From assembly GCA_016194635.1 (NCBI GenBank), contig JACQBC010000003.1:54602-118601 (forward strand): a stretch of 64,000 bases of DNA, given 5' to 3'. This document shows positions 27,398 through 37,284 of the stretch, piece by piece. This DNA comes from Gammaproteobacteria bacterium. Lineage in GTDB: Bacteria; Pseudomonadota; Gammaproteobacteria; UBA6429; Thiohalophilaceae. The translations under genes and the position numbers were made by a program. The notes beneath the pieces are model-generated. The model did not search any database, was not told where the DNA came from, and saw only the letters and a list, made by a program, of their open reading frames with translations. Within the stretch, counting starts at the first letter, position 1; each line of letters opens with the position of its first letter.

Positions 27398-27700
27398 TTA
27401 GCTCCTTTCTAATCTTTCATAAATTGGAAATGTGCCGGATTGCAATGACAGTGCAATTTCCCGGAGGGCTTTCTCTATATCAGACTTCGTTGCACCGGGA
27501 ATAGAGGCAGTCTCACGTAGTATGAAGTACACATTTCTATGATAAGTACCGGTATGTATTGTGTTATGGACTGGGGCATGTGGCATATCGGGGTGGCCGG
27601 CCACTGTTGGCATATAAGCTCCATTCGCGGTGCTGTGCGGATCGATTCCAAAACTCAGCAGGATGATTTCGGTTCATTGTGCGGCATGGCCTTGCCCCTC
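27398..27700 (-). pseudogene. remnant of an AHH-type nuclease toxin C-terminal domain
   Basis: Minus-strand frame reads GEGQGHAAQ, a TGA at 27674-27676, then TEIILLSFGIDPHSTANGAY, followed by MPTVAGHPDMP, HNTIHTGTYHRNVYF and TKSDIEKALREIALSLQSG. The pattern GIDxxxxANGxxxP...H..IHTGxYxxxV....ALREIAxxLxSG is that of AHH-family predicted nucleases at the ends of polymorphic toxins. The Ala-His-His catalytic motif is not present; the sequence where it belongs (HAAQ-stop) is damaged and the N-terminal delivery part is absent. A 71-residue product could still start at 27613. Immediately upstream of the Imm11 gene. Confidence 0.5.
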
Positions 27701-27810
27701 CCCTGGGAACTTCTTGGCGGGATGATAACAAACGCCCAGCGCAGAATCTATTCACCTGGGTTCAGGAAAAGTTTCCCTCTTGAGCGGATAGGCTTATTTT
27801 TTGTGGTGAT

Positions 27811-27999
27811 TTAAAATAACATAGGCGAGAGCGGTGTGTCCTTCAAAATACGGCCATCACGGGCGTAAACCCGGCTACGATAGTACAGGAAAACCGGCGT
27901 GCCTGTTGCCAGGGTCTCTACTCCACGAGGGGCGACCGCGGTGTTGTCCAGAACGTTATGGGCGAACAGTCCAGGTGCGGTGAGCCCTTGTAAATTCAC
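27811..27999 (-). other. possible Rhs/YD-type core fragment (weak)
   Basis: The minus-strand frame contains GTPVFLYYRSRVYARDGRIL, reminiscent of the LYYxRARYYDPxxGRFL motif at the end of Rhs cores, which would fit just upstream of a toxin domain. The rest (NLQGLTAPGLFAHNVLDNTA) is not recognised and the frame ends at 27811. It may be coincidence. Frame is open about ten codons further upstream. Confidence 0.22.
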
Positions 28000-28345
28000 G
28001 AAGGGGTAACGGGATTTTAGTGGGGGAGGGTATCGGCCGATAACAAGGAGTTTTAGCGTCGACCTCCCCTGATGATGCCTAGTGCTAGTTTCCCCGTGCA
28101 GGATACGTTTGATATTTCGAGTTACCGATCTAAGCTCCTACTATATTTCCCGTATTAGATCTGGTCTAAACTAATTCAGATTCGTATTTATGAAATGACA
28201 GTGGATGTTTTCTAAAAATTAAGTTTTCGCGAGTAATTACCTATCCGTGTGTATATATGGCAGAAGTTGGCTATTCTCTGTATGACAAATTTAGTTAATT
28301 GTACTCACAGGTTGAATTCAATTTACCGGCACAACGGAGGTTATC
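28000..28345. other. A+T-rich gap before rpfF
   Basis: No gene seen. Base composition falls sharply to A+T-rich from about 28090. A 7-base inverted repeat GATCTAA/TTAGATC (28127-28133 and 28155-28161) is the only symmetric element noticed. The rpfF ribosome binding site GGAGG is at 28336-28340, 5 bases before its ATG. No clear -35/-10 pair or CRP/Clp box could be defined. Confidence 0.5.
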
Positions 28346-29251
28346 ATGCCGCAAGATCCTTCTACAAACATAGAAACAAATTCTATCACAGCGCATATTA
28401 GCAATGATTATGTGCAATTAAGTACTGATTATCATATAGAGACACGCGCTTTATGGGCATATATGCATGCTGAACCACGTCCATGTTTTACTTGGACATT
28501 GCTAAATGATTTGCGGAGATTATTTTCCAGGATTGATTCATTGCAAAAACCTGCGCATTCAATTGACTACCTGATCGTTGCTTCGGGTGTTGCCGGCGTA
28601 TATAATTTAGGCGGCGATTTGGAAAACTTCCCACACTACATCCGGGCTAGATCCGCGGAAAAGTTACAGCGATATGCATACGATTGTTTAGAATTGGGTT
28701 ATCGGTGCTATCGACAATTTGATCGGGATATAACCTCTATAGCCTTGATTGAAGGTAGCTGCTACGGTGGTGGGTTTGAAGCAGCGCTTTCATGTAACGT
28801 CTTAATAGTAGAAGAATCCGCAAACATTAGTTTCCCGGAAATTAGTTTTAATTTATTTCCAGGAATGGGGGCGTATTCGTATTTAACGCGTCGGGTGACA
28901 CCCACGATAGCAGATAAGATGATTTCATCAGGACGTGCCTATAGTGGTCGGGAAATTTTCGAACTAGGGATTGCCGATGTCTGTGCACCTGACGGAACTG
29001 GGGTTGAAGCCGCGTTTGAGTTTATCAAACAACACCGACGTCAGCAAAATGCACGAGTGGCTATGCATAAAGCTCGCCAAACTGTACAACCAGTCACCCT
29101 AGAGGAATTAAAACACGTGAGTGATATTTGGGTCGAAGCGGCTTTACGCTTAGATGAGCGGTCACTGCGTGTCATGGAACGATTTGCACGCGCCCAGTTA
29201 AATCATAATTTTACTCGGCGAGTTTCAACTTCATTTAGCCAAGTTGCATGA
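28346..29251 (+). CDS. rpfF: DSF synthase RpfF (crotonase-fold acyl-ACP hydratase/thioesterase)
   Basis: Makes the diffusible signal factor family of cis-2-unsaturated fatty acids from 3-hydroxyacyl-ACP. 301 residues against 289 in Xanthomonas. Diagnostic segments: GVYNLGGDLENF (oxyanion region, about 84-95), YGGGFEAALSCNVLIVEES with E145, and FPEISFNLFPGMGAYSYL with E165. Two glutamates 20 residues apart correspond to the catalytic Glu141/Glu161 of RpfF. The C terminus DIWVEAALRLDERSLRVMERF is also RpfF-like. Strong ribosome binding site. Convergent with the rpfG-rpfC operon (4 bases between stops), the same arrangement as in Xanthomonas; no rpfB lies beside it. Lower G+C than the core genes. 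Confidence 0.92.
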   Translation: MPQDPSTNIETNSITAHISNDYVQLSTDYHIETRALWAYMHAEPRPCFTWTLLNDLRRLFSRIDSLQKPAHSIDYLIVASGVAGVYNLGGDLENFPHYIRARSAEKLQRYAYDCLELGYRCYRQFDRDITSIALIEGSCYGGGFEAALSCNVLIVEESANISFPEISFNLFPGMGAYSYLTRRVTPTIADKMISSGRAYSGREIFELGIADVCAPDGTGVEAAFEFIKQHRRQQNARVAMHKARQTVQPVTLEELKHVSDIWVEAALRLDERSLRVMERFARAQLNHNFTRRVSTSFSQVA

Positions 29252-29255
29252 GGTA

Positions 29256-32200
29256 TTATTCATTATGATCTTGCGCGGGTTGTAATCCGTGGGCGATACG
29301 CCATAAGGCAAATTGTGCGCGGTGGAACTCATGTTTTATTTGCGAGGCAAGATCAATTGCTTCTTCGTCAAAACGTTCTTTACTGAGTTTGGAGGCGGTA
29401 TTCAGAAGTTTGTATAAATGGTGTGCGCCCAAACTACCTGCTGGACTTTTAAAAGTATGCGCCGCGTCCTTGAATTTTATGTAGTGCTGGCCCTCTGCTG
29501 CGGCAAAAAGTTTGTGAACCAGGATGTGGCCATCTTTCATGAAGCTGGTTACCAATTCATGAAAATATTCATGGTCATCTAAGTAAAATTCCACACTGCT
29601 AAGATCTATTGTTCCCTTTGAATCTGATTCTGTGTTTTTGGTAATGGTATCACCAGGATGTGGTCTGGTATTAACTAAAATATCCCGAGTTAGGTCTAAT
29701 ATTGCATTAAGCAAATCATTAGGTCGTATGGGCTTAGTCATATGTAGATTGACGCCTACTTCTTTGCAGCGAGTTATAGCATCGGTGGTAGCATTAGCAG
29801 TCAACATGATGAAAGGCATACGGTTACCAGGATTGAGTAAACGATACTGCTGCAGGGCTTGAATTCCCCCGAGCACAGGCATATGCATATCCAATATACA
29901 TAAATCATATTGCGAATGTTCTAGTGCATTCAATGCTTCATCACCATTGTTTACTAGTGTAACCAAATGACCTGCGGTACTAAGGGTACGTTCAATGATT
30001 TTTTGATTAGTCAGATTGTCTTCTGCAACTAAAATGGATAATTTCTTGGTATAAACGGAAGTTGAGGTTTCTGCGATAGATATCACATTACTGGTGTCAC
30101 CGCGCAGCATCGGTGATGCATGCAAGGCGTTAAAGAAATGGGTTTTTTCTAAAGGCCAGCTTAATGCGTAATCATATCCTAAATTCAATAGTATGTGTTT
30201 TTTCTCAGGTGTTAGGTTTTCATCAATGATAATAAGTTTAGTGTACATTAGAAAATTTAACCTACGAATTGCAGCCGCAGTATTCTGTACATCAATATCA
30301 TAAGCGGATTTTGCAACAATAAACGCATTAATCGATTCGGATTGATGTTTTAAAGTATTGATGAAATCAAAAGCCGCCTCAATTGAAACAAAATCATTGA
30401 CCTTTATCCCCCAATTTTTGGCGTGGTCAATTATGTTTAATAAGCGACGTCCAATGTCCGCTACTACAATAATATTTAAATCATTTAATATGGTGTTGTC
30501 GATATTAATATTATGTAGCTTATACGGTATGGAAAAAAAGAACGTTGTTCCTTCGCCATAAACAGAATTGAGTCCAATCCGGCCACCCATTAATTCAACG
30601 AGTTCCTTGGAAATAGTAGTGCCAAGCCCAGAACCGCCAAAACGGCGAGTATCAGCTGAATCAGCCTGATGAAAACGATCAAATATGTATTTTAATTCGG
30701 TGGGTTTAATACCAATACCTGTATCAACGATGCTAAATAACAACTTAACGTTACTATCATCAGGTTGTTCAGGGTGAAGAGCTACAGTTACGGTTACGCC
30801 ACCAACCTCCGTGAATTTAATAGCGTTTGCAATGAGATTATTTAGTATTTGCTTGAGTTTATTGTGATCACCTATTAAGGCATAAGGCACGTCAGGGTCA
30901 AGTTGTAAACGTAAGGATAACCCTTTAATGTGAGTCTGCGCACGAAACATGCGGATAGTCGCGTTTAGTAATTGGTGTAGATCAAATAATTGTGGATTGA
31001 CCTGGATTTTACCTTCTTCGATTTTTGATATGTCTAAAATATTAGTAATTAGACCAAGGAGTGTGTTGGCTGAGTAGTCAATTGTTTCGATATATTCTTG
31101 TTGTTCACTAAGTAATTTTGTACCTTTAAGAATATCACTCGCTCCGATAATACCGTTTAGGGGAGTCCTGATTTCATGGCTCATATTTGCTAAAAATTGA
31201 CTTTTAGCTCGGTTAGCTACCTCCGCTTGTTCTATGGCATTTTTTAATCGTGTCAACAAGGTGGAGATATAAAGGGGTAGTAAGATAAGTCCGCCTAATA
31301 GGCCCGCGTACAAGATTTTGTGTTGTTGCCAATATTGCGAATAATAATAAATAATTGTAAAACTTATAATACTCAGAACTGCGCTGATGATTAAATGAAT
31401 TTTCCCAAATCTGAAACCAAAACCAAAGGTAACCCATAGATACAATGGGTAGAGTGCAGCACCATATTCATTAGCCAGATACATGGCGTATGATAAGCCA
31501 AGTATGTCTACAATATTGCTTGTAACATATCGTTTAGGGTTTTTCTTCGGGTTAATAAATATCCACGTGAAAATTAATATACTCGCAAGTGTATAGGTGA
31601 TAATTTCAAGAATTATACTCGATACAACATCTGTATCGTTTATACCGGTTAACGCAGTATAAATAAACACGCTAAATCCGATAACCAGCCGTATAACGGC
31701 TTGTTCGTGTTCTTGGCCTGGACTTTCCTTAATGCGTAACCACAGTTGACGGATTTTATGAAAGGTTTTGGCGGGCATACGTATCGCTTCCCAGTTAAAT
31801 GGTTGCGAGTAATCAGATGTTCTTAAACGAGTTAAAAGCCCAAAGACGGACGAGGGCAATAGTATTAAACCGCTTATTAATCCTAGAAATAGCGCGTGGT
31901 GCTGCTGCCAATATTCTGAGAAGAAATAAACAATCATAAAACCAATACAGCTTAATGCGGCACTAACAAATAGTTGTGTCTTCCCAAATCTAAAACCGTA
32001 ACCAATCGTTATCCATAAATATATCGGGTATAAGGCCGTGCCTACATCTTTACACAGATAAATCGAATAACTCACGCCGGTAACATCTATTATATTACAA
32101 AAAATGTATCGAACACGATTGATATGCGGCTGCCAAATTATCCATGCAAATATAACAACTACGGCCGCTAAAAAGCTACTGATCCCGATATAGGCATTGG

Positions 32201-32351
32201 TTATAGTTTCGGCGTTACCTGCTTGCGTTGCTATTACATAGATAAAAGAACCGATGCCAATTATAAGGCGTATGACAGCCTGTTCATGCTCCCGCCCCGG
32301 CGCTTGCCTGGCACGCGACCATAGGCTTTTAATTAACTCTGAACCCATCAT
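29256..32351 (-). CDS. rpfC: DSF sensor hybrid histidine kinase RpfC with tandem-duplicated membrane sensor
   Basis: Inner-membrane sensor that phosphorylates RpfG and, in Xanthomonas, also restrains RpfF. 1031 residues against about 726. Two membrane sensor units of about 160 residues lie 193 residues apart: [15 protein letters not shown] (18-32) versus [15 protein letters not shown] (211-225), and [19 protein letters not shown] (106-124) versus [19 protein letters not shown] (299-317). Then HisKA with [15 protein letters not shown] (H392), HATPase (about 495-610), a receiver-like domain without the acceptor Asp (about 623-748), a true receiver (D821 in [14 protein letters not shown]) and an Hpt domain (H965 in [15 protein letters not shown]). 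Starts inside the rpfG stop (ATGA). A+T-rich, unlike rpfG. Confidence 0.92.
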   Translation of the reverse strand: MMGSELIKSLWSRARQAPGREHEQAVIRLIIGIGSFIYVIATQAGNAETITNAYIGISSFLAAVVVIFAWIIWQPHINRVRYIFCNIIDVTGVSYSIYLCKDVGTALYPIYLWITIGYGFRFGKTQLFVSAALSCIGFMIVYFFSEYWQQHHALFLGLISGLILLPSSVFGLLTRLRTSDYSQPFNWEAIRMPAKTFHKIRQLWLRIKESPGQEHEQAVIRLVIGFSVFIYTALTGINDTDVVSSIILEIITYTLASILIFTWIFINPKKNPKRYVTSNIVDILGLSYAMYLANEYGAALYPLYLWVTFGFGFRFGKIHLIISAVLSIISFTIIYYYSQYWQQHKILYAGLLGGLILLPLYISTLLTRLKNAIEQAEVANRAKSQFLANMSHEIRTPLNGIIGASDILKGTKLLSEQQEYIETIDYSANTLLGLITNILDISKIEEGKIQVNPQLFDLHQLLNATIRMFRAQTHIKGLSLRLQLDPDVPYALIGDHNKLKQILNNLIANAIKFTEVGGVTVTVALHPEQPDDSNVKLLFSIVDTGIGIKPTELKYIFDRFHQADSADTRRFGGSGLGTTISKELVELMGGRIGLNSVYGEGTTFFFSIPYKLHNINIDNTILNDLNIIVVADIGRRLLNIIDHAKNWGIKVNDFVSIEAAFDFINTLKHQSESINAFIVAKSAYDIDVQNTAAAIRRLNFLMYTKLIIIDENLTPEKKHILLNLGYDYALSWPLEKTHFFNALHASPMLRGDTSNVISIAETSTSVYTKKLSILVAEDNLTNQKIIERTLSTAGHLVTLVNNGDEALNALEHSQYDLCILDMHMPVLGGIQALQQYRLLNPGNRMPFIMLTANATTDAITRCKEVGVNLHMTKPIRPNDLLNAILDLTRDILVNTRPHPGDTITKNTESDSKGTIDLSSVEFYLDDHEYFHELVTSFMKDGHILVHKLFAAAEGQHYIKFKDAAHTFKSPAGSLGAHHLYKLLNTASKLSKERFDEEAIDLASQIKHEFHRAQFALWRIAHGLQPAQDHNE

Positions 32352-33427
32352 TCTTTGCCACGGTCGTGATTATGGGCGGTGTGCTCGTCGGTGAATTTGC
32401 CGTGGATCGTTGTTATTTTTTCATGTTGGGCAATCAACGCGGAGACGCATTTAGGATCAAGATGTTTACCGGCTTCGTCGCGTAAATACTCTATGGCTTT
32501 GTCGATGGCCCAGGGGATCTTATAGGGCCGGATGCTGGTGAGCGCGTCGAACACATCCGCCACGGCTACGATGCGCGCTTCCAGAGGAATGGCTTCACCG
32601 GCCAAGCCGTTGGGGTAGCCTTCGCCGTTGTATTTTTCGTGATGCCGCAAGGCAATGGTGGCGCCCATCTGCATGTATTTTGAAGTTGAACCTTGTAAAA
32701 TTTCATATCCCATTTCGCTGTGGGTGCGCATGATGATCCATTCATTTTGATTAAGTCTGCCGGGTTTGAGCAGGATATGATCGGGAATGCCTATTTTGCC
32801 AACGTCGTGCATCGGGCTGGCGTGTTGGATCAATTCGCAATACTCTTGATCCATGCCAATCCCTTCGGCAATCAATCGCGAATAGCTGGCGATGCGTACG
32901 ATATGATTGCCGGTATCGGCGTCACGGTATTCGCCGGCCTTGGCCAGGTGAAATAACGCTTCGCGCTCGCGATTAATAATGGTTTGGGTGGTTGCTTTGA
33001 CTTGCTCGGCTAACTCGTGGTTATGGCTTTCAAGTTGCTGTTGGTAACTTCGCATTTGCAATAAGTTAAAGCAACGCGCTTGGCATTCACGGTAATCAAT
33101 CGGTTTACTGATGAAATCACTGACACCCGCATCCAGCGCGGCATAGCGCAACGACATTTCATCATAGGCCGTGATCATGACAATCGGCACATTCAAATAC
33201 TGCGGCCATTGCTTGATCAAGAGGATGATCTCTAAACCACTCAAGGAAGATAATTTGTAGTCCAGCATGATGAGGTCCGCACTGTTGTTTTTGAGCCATA
33301 ACAGTGCCTTGGTCTCATCACTAAAAGTATGGACGCGGATGTTGCTCAGCTTGCTGATATTATTCAATATCTTATACAGCAGCTTGAGGGTGGTGACTTG
33401 ATCATCGATAACAACGATAGTTGGCAT
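32348..33427 (-). CDS. rpfG: cyclic-di-GMP phosphodiesterase response regulator RpfG (REC-HD-GYP)
   Basis: Output protein of the DSF pathway; degrades cyclic-di-GMP when phosphorylated by RpfC. 359 residues. Receiver domain 1-120 with acidic pair ID8D9, acceptor D56 ([14 protein letters not shown]) and K108. HD-GYP domain from about 155: [17 protein letters not shown] pair H207-D208 in [15 protein letters not shown], and [14 protein letters not shown] at 262-275 with the GYP triplet at 270-272. All metal ligands appear intact, so it should be active. First gene of the operon, translationally coupled to rpfC. Base composition is close to that of the surrounding core genes, unlike rpfC and rpfF. 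Confidence 0.92.
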   Translation of the reverse strand: MPTIVVIDDQVTTLKLLYKILNNISKLSNIRVHTFSDETKALLWLKNNSADLIMLDYKLSSLSGLEIILLIKQWPQYLNVPIVMITAYDEMSLRYAALDAGVSDFISKPIDYRECQARCFNLLQMRSYQQQLESHNHELAEQVKATTQTIINREREALFHLAKAGEYRDADTGNHIVRIASYSRLIAEGIGMDQEYCELIQHASPMHDVGKIGIPDHILLKPGRLNQNEWIIMRTHSEMGYEILQGSTSKYMQMGATIALRHHEKYNGEGYPNGLAGEAIPLEARIVAVADVFDALTSIRPYKIPWAIDKAIEYLRDEAGKHLDPKCVSALIAQHEKITTIHGKFTDEHTAHNHDRGKE

Positions 33428-33748
33428 GGCGCATCAACCGCGTTTTGTGTGGTGGGTATGTTTAGTTATAACACAACAATCAACAGCTTAGCACGCGATA
33501 TTTGTTCTGAAGCTTCACGCTAGCCTTCGCTGTATTAACACTAAGGTCATGTCGGACTCCCTACACTGTATAAACCATGACGCGCTATTCGTTGGCACAC
33601 TTGGCCCTATTACCTCTCGAATATGTGATTTACAGTGCAAAAATAACCTGTTGGGCATAAGCAAACGCTGATATTGCCAGGACACGGTAGGCGTAGATCA
33701 GCCCCTGTCAAGTCTTGCATCGTCGGCCGATTCCTTTATAAAGGGGAC
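33428..33748. other. gap between divergent rpfG and dnaE
   Basis: No gene seen. It must contain the rpfG-rpfC promoter (leftward) and any dnaE promoter (rightward). Noted: a 10-base palindrome TGAAGCTTCA at 33509-33518 and the dnaE ribosome binding site AAGGGGA at 33741-33747. No confident promoter hexamers. Confidence 0.5.
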
Positions 33749-36700
33749 ATGAGCCCACCCTTTGTTCACCTGCGCTTGCATACGGAATACTCTCTGGTCG
33801 ACGGATTAGTCCAGATCCAACCTCTGCTTCAGGCGGTGGCGCAAATCCGTATGCCGGCCGTGGCGGTGACCGATCAGAGTAATTTATTTGCCTTGGTAAA
33901 ATTCTACCAGTCGGCCATGGCCGGGGGAGTCAAGCCGATCATCGGTGTTGATGTATGGTTGGGTACAGCGACTGACACGCAAGCCCCGTTGCGGGTGGTG
34001 TTGTTATGCCAAAACTTGCAGGGTTATCACAATCTAACCGCGTTGATTTCACGCTCCTATTTAGAAGGTCAGCACCGTGGGATACCCATGCTTGATAAAC
34101 ACTGGTTGCCGACGCACAGCGAGGGTTTGATTGTTCTGTCCGGCGCCCAGGAGGGTGAGATCGGCCAATGTTTATTAAACGGAAAAGTGGCGGAGGCCAA
34201 ACGGCTGTGCGAATTTTGGCAACGGCATTTTCCAGATCGATTTTACCTGGAGCTGCAGCGCACCGGGCACGCGGATCAAGAACCCTATATTCAGGCCGCG
34301 GTGGAACTGGCGATCGAACTACAGTTGCCGGTGGTGGCCACCAATGCGGTGCAATTTATTCAACGCGAGGAGTTTGAGGCCCACGAGGCGCGGGTTTGTA
34401 TTCAAGAAGGCCGCATGCTGGATGATCCGCGGCGTCCACGGCGTTTTAGCGAACAACAATATTTACGTACGCCCCAAGAAATGCAGGCGTTGTTTGCCGA
34501 TTTGCCCGAGGCGCTTGAGAATAGCGTGGCGATTGCCCAACGCTGTAATTTAGAACTGACCCTGGGACAAAATTTTCTGCCCGATTACCCCGTACCCGCG
34601 GGAATGAGCATCGAGCAATTCCTGTCGAGCGACGCTCAGCAAGGACTCGAAGCGCGTTTGCAGTTATTGTTCGGCGCTGATTCTGCAATACTGGCGATTA
34701 AACGCCCGCTGTATCACGAACGTTTACGTTCCGAGCTGGAGGTGATCAATAAAATGGGATTCGCCGGGTATTTCTTGATCGTGGCGGATTTTATCCGCTG
34801 GGCGAAGAATACCGCGATTCCGGTCGGGCCGGGACGTGGATCGGGGGCGGGTTCGTTGGTGGCGTATGCCTTAACCATTACCGATCTTGATCCGCTGCAA
34901 TACGATCTGTTGTTTGAACGGTTTCTGAATCCCGAGCGTGTGTCGATGCCGGATTTCGACGTCGACTTCTGCATGGAAAAACGTGATCGGGTGATCGATT
35001 ATGTCGCGCAGCGTTACGGCCGCGACAAGGTATCGCAGATCATTACCTACGGTTCGATGGCGGCCAAGGCGGTGGTGCGTGATGTGGGACGTGTCTTGGG
35101 TCAACCCTATGGGTTTGTGGATCGGATTGCCAAGTTAATTCCGTTTGAATTGGGCATGACCCTCGACAAGGCGCTAGAACAAGAAACGGCGTTGCGCGAT
35201 CTCTACGCGCAAGACGACGGGGTACGCGCCATTATCGATTTGGCGCGCCCACTTGAAGGTTTGGCGCGTAATGCCGGCAAACACGCCGGTGGTGTGGTGA
35301 TTGCGCCCTCCAAGCTCACCGACTTTACACCATTATATTGTGAGCCTGGGGCGACCAGTGTCGTCACCCAATTCGATAAAGACGATGTTGAAGCCATAGG
35401 CTTGGTGAAGTTTGATTTTTTGGGATTACGCACCCTGACCATCATCGACTGGGCGATGCAGACTATCAATCGATTGCGCAGCGGCCAAGGTGAAACCGTT
35501 ATTGATATTAGCCGTATTCCCCTGGATGATGCGGCTACGTATCAATTGTTAAAAAACTGTACCACCACCGCCGTATTTCAATTGGAATCGCGCGGTATGA
35601 AGGATTTAATCAAGCGCCTGCAACCCGACAATTTTGAAGAAATCATCGCCTTGGTGGCGTTATTTCGCCCCGGTCCGCTGCAGTCGGGGATGGTGGATGA
35701 TTTTATCAATCGCAAACACGGCCGTGCCAAAGTGGACTATCCCCATCCCGCCTTGGCCACGGTGTTAAAACCCACTTACGGTGTGATCCTCTACCAAGAA
35801 CAGGTGATGCAAATCGCCCAGGTGCTGGCCCGCTATACCCTGGGAGGCGCGGATTTATTGCGCCGCGCCATGGGTAAGAAAAAACCCGAAGAAATGGCCA
35901 AACAGCGCAGCGTATTCGTCACCGGCGCCAAGGCCAATGGGGTGAGCGAAGCGCTGGCCATGTCGATTTTCGATTTGATGGAAAAGTTTGCCGGTTATGG
36001 ATTTAACAAATCCCATTCGGCGGCCTATGCGCTGGTGTCGTATCAAACCGCGTGGTTAAAAGCGCATTATCCCGCCGCCTTTATGGCGGCGGTGTTGTCC
36101 GCGGATATGGATAACACCGATAAGATCGTCACCTTGATCGATGAATGCCGCGATATGAAACTGCGGGTCGAGACGCCCAATATCAACGTATGTGAACATC
36201 AATTCACGGTACGTGATCAACACGGCATTATCTACGGCCTGGGCGCGATCAAGGGGGTCGGGCAGGCGGCGGTGGAGGCGATCATGGCGGCGCGTGCGGC
36301 GCAGGGGCCGTATACGGATTTGTTTAATTTATGCCAGCGTGTGGATCTGCGTAAAGTGAATCGACGTACCTTGGAGGCGTTGATCATGGCCGGCGCGCTG
36401 GATGTGTTACAACAAACCCGCGCGACCTTGCTGGCAACCTTGCCCGCTGCTTTACAGATCGCGGAGCAGCAGGGCCGCAATCACGATGCGGGTCAAACCG
36501 ACCTCTTTGGTATGGTCACCAAGGTGGAAACCGGCCCAGGCAGTTATTTTATGCTGCCTGAGTGGGAAGAGGAACAGCGCTTGGGTTACGAAAAACAAAC
36601 CCTCGGCTTGTATTTAACCGGCCATCCGATTGCTCGCTACGAAGACGAGTTACGGCGTTTTACCAGCGCGCGGATTGTTGATCTTAAACCAACCTATGAT

Positions 36701-37210
36701 CAAACCGTGCTGGTGGCGGGATTGATCGTCGCGATCCGCACGATGAATACCAAACGCGGCGACAAAATGGCGTTTATCACCATCGATGATCGCAGTGGGC
36801 GGATCGAACTGGCAGTGTTTTCAGAACCCTACGCGCGCCATCGCGATCTGCTGGCGAAGGATCGTTTGATTGTGGTCGAGGGTGAGGTCAGTATGGATGA
36901 TTATTCCGGCGGTTATCGCATGAGCGCGCGCACTTTGTATGACATTAATCAAGCCCGTGAACATTTTGCTAAACGTTTATTGCTGAGTGTCGACGCCACC
37001 CAGGCCGGTAATGGATTTATCCCGGCGTTACAATCAACACTGCAGCCGTTTCGCACCGGTAACTGCCCGGTGGTCATCGCCTATCGGCGTCACGACGCCT
37101 GCGCCGAACTGCCGCTGGGGCAGGACTGGCGCATCCATCCCACCGATGAATTATTGCATCGGCTGCGTGAGCTGGCCGGCGCGCAACAGGTGCAGATGAT
37201 CTATAAATAG
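33749..37210 (+). CDS. dnaE: DNA polymerase III alpha subunit
   Basis: Catalytic subunit of the replicative polymerase. The start MSPPFVHLRLHTEYSLVDG, 2 bases after AAGGGGA, opens directly into the PHP domain; the frame is open 25 codons further but that part is not conserved. 1153 residues (E. coli 1160). Polymerase motifs PGRGSGAGSLVAYALTITD and MPDFDVDFCMEKRDRVIDYV contain the catalytic aspartates; later GYGFNKSHSAAYALVSYQTA (helix-hairpin region) and a C-terminal OB fold. First core gene to the right of the accessory segment, followed by accA as usual. Confidence 0.97.
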   Translation: MSPPFVHLRLHTEYSLVDGLVQIQPLLQAVAQIRMPAVAVTDQSNLFALVKFYQSAMAGGVKPIIGVDVWLGTATDTQAPLRVVLLCQNLQGYHNLTALISRSYLEGQHRGIPMLDKHWLPTHSEGLIVLSGAQEGEIGQCLLNGKVAEAKRLCEFWQRHFPDRFYLELQRTGHADQEPYIQAAVELAIELQLPVVATNAVQFIQREEFEAHEARVCIQEGRMLDDPRRPRRFSEQQYLRTPQEMQALFADLPEALENSVAIAQRCNLELTLGQNFLPDYPVPAGMSIEQFLSSDAQQGLEARLQLLFGADSAILAIKRPLYHERLRSELEVINKMGFAGYFLIVADFIRWAKNTAIPVGPGRGSGAGSLVAYALTITDLDPLQYDLLFERFLNPERVSMPDFDVDFCMEKRDRVIDYVAQRYGRDKVSQIITYGSMAAKAVVRDVGRVLGQPYGFVDRIAKLIPFELGMTLDKALEQETALRDLYAQDDGVRAIIDLARPLEGLARNAGKHAGGVVIAPSKLTDFTPLYCEPGATSVVTQFDKDDVEAIGLVKFDFLGLRTLTIIDWAMQTINRLRSGQGETVIDISRIPLDDAATYQLLKNCTTTAVFQLESRGMKDLIKRLQPDNFEEIIALVALFRPGPLQSGMVDDFINRKHGRAKVDYPHPALATVLKPTYGVILYQEQVMQIAQVLARYTLGGADLLRRAMGKKKPEEMAKQRSVFVTGAKANGVSEALAMSIFDLMEKFAGYGFNKSHSAAYALVSYQTAWLKAHYPAAFMAAVLSADMDNTDKIVTLIDECRDMKLRVETPNINVCEHQFTVRDQHGIIYGLGAIKGVGQAAVEAIMAARAAQGPYTDLFNLCQRVDLRKVNRRTLEALIMAGALDVLQQTRATLLATLPAALQIAEQQGRNHDAGQTDLFGMVTKVETGPGSYFMLPEWEEEQRLGYEKQTLGLYLTGHPIARYEDELRRFTSARIVDLKPTYDQTVLVAGLIVAIRTMNTKRGDKMAFITIDDRSGRIELAVFSEPYARHRDLLAKDRLIVVEGEVSMDDYSGGYRMSARTLYDINQAREHFAKRLLLSVDATQAGNGFIPALQSTLQPFRTGNCPVVIAYRRHDACAELPLGQDWRIHPTDELLHRLRELAGAQQVQMIYK

Positions 37211-37284
37211 CCTTCCGCCGTTTTTACGGATGCCCTATACTGTAGGCTTATAAAATTATTATTAGGTATAAAGGTCACGCTTCA

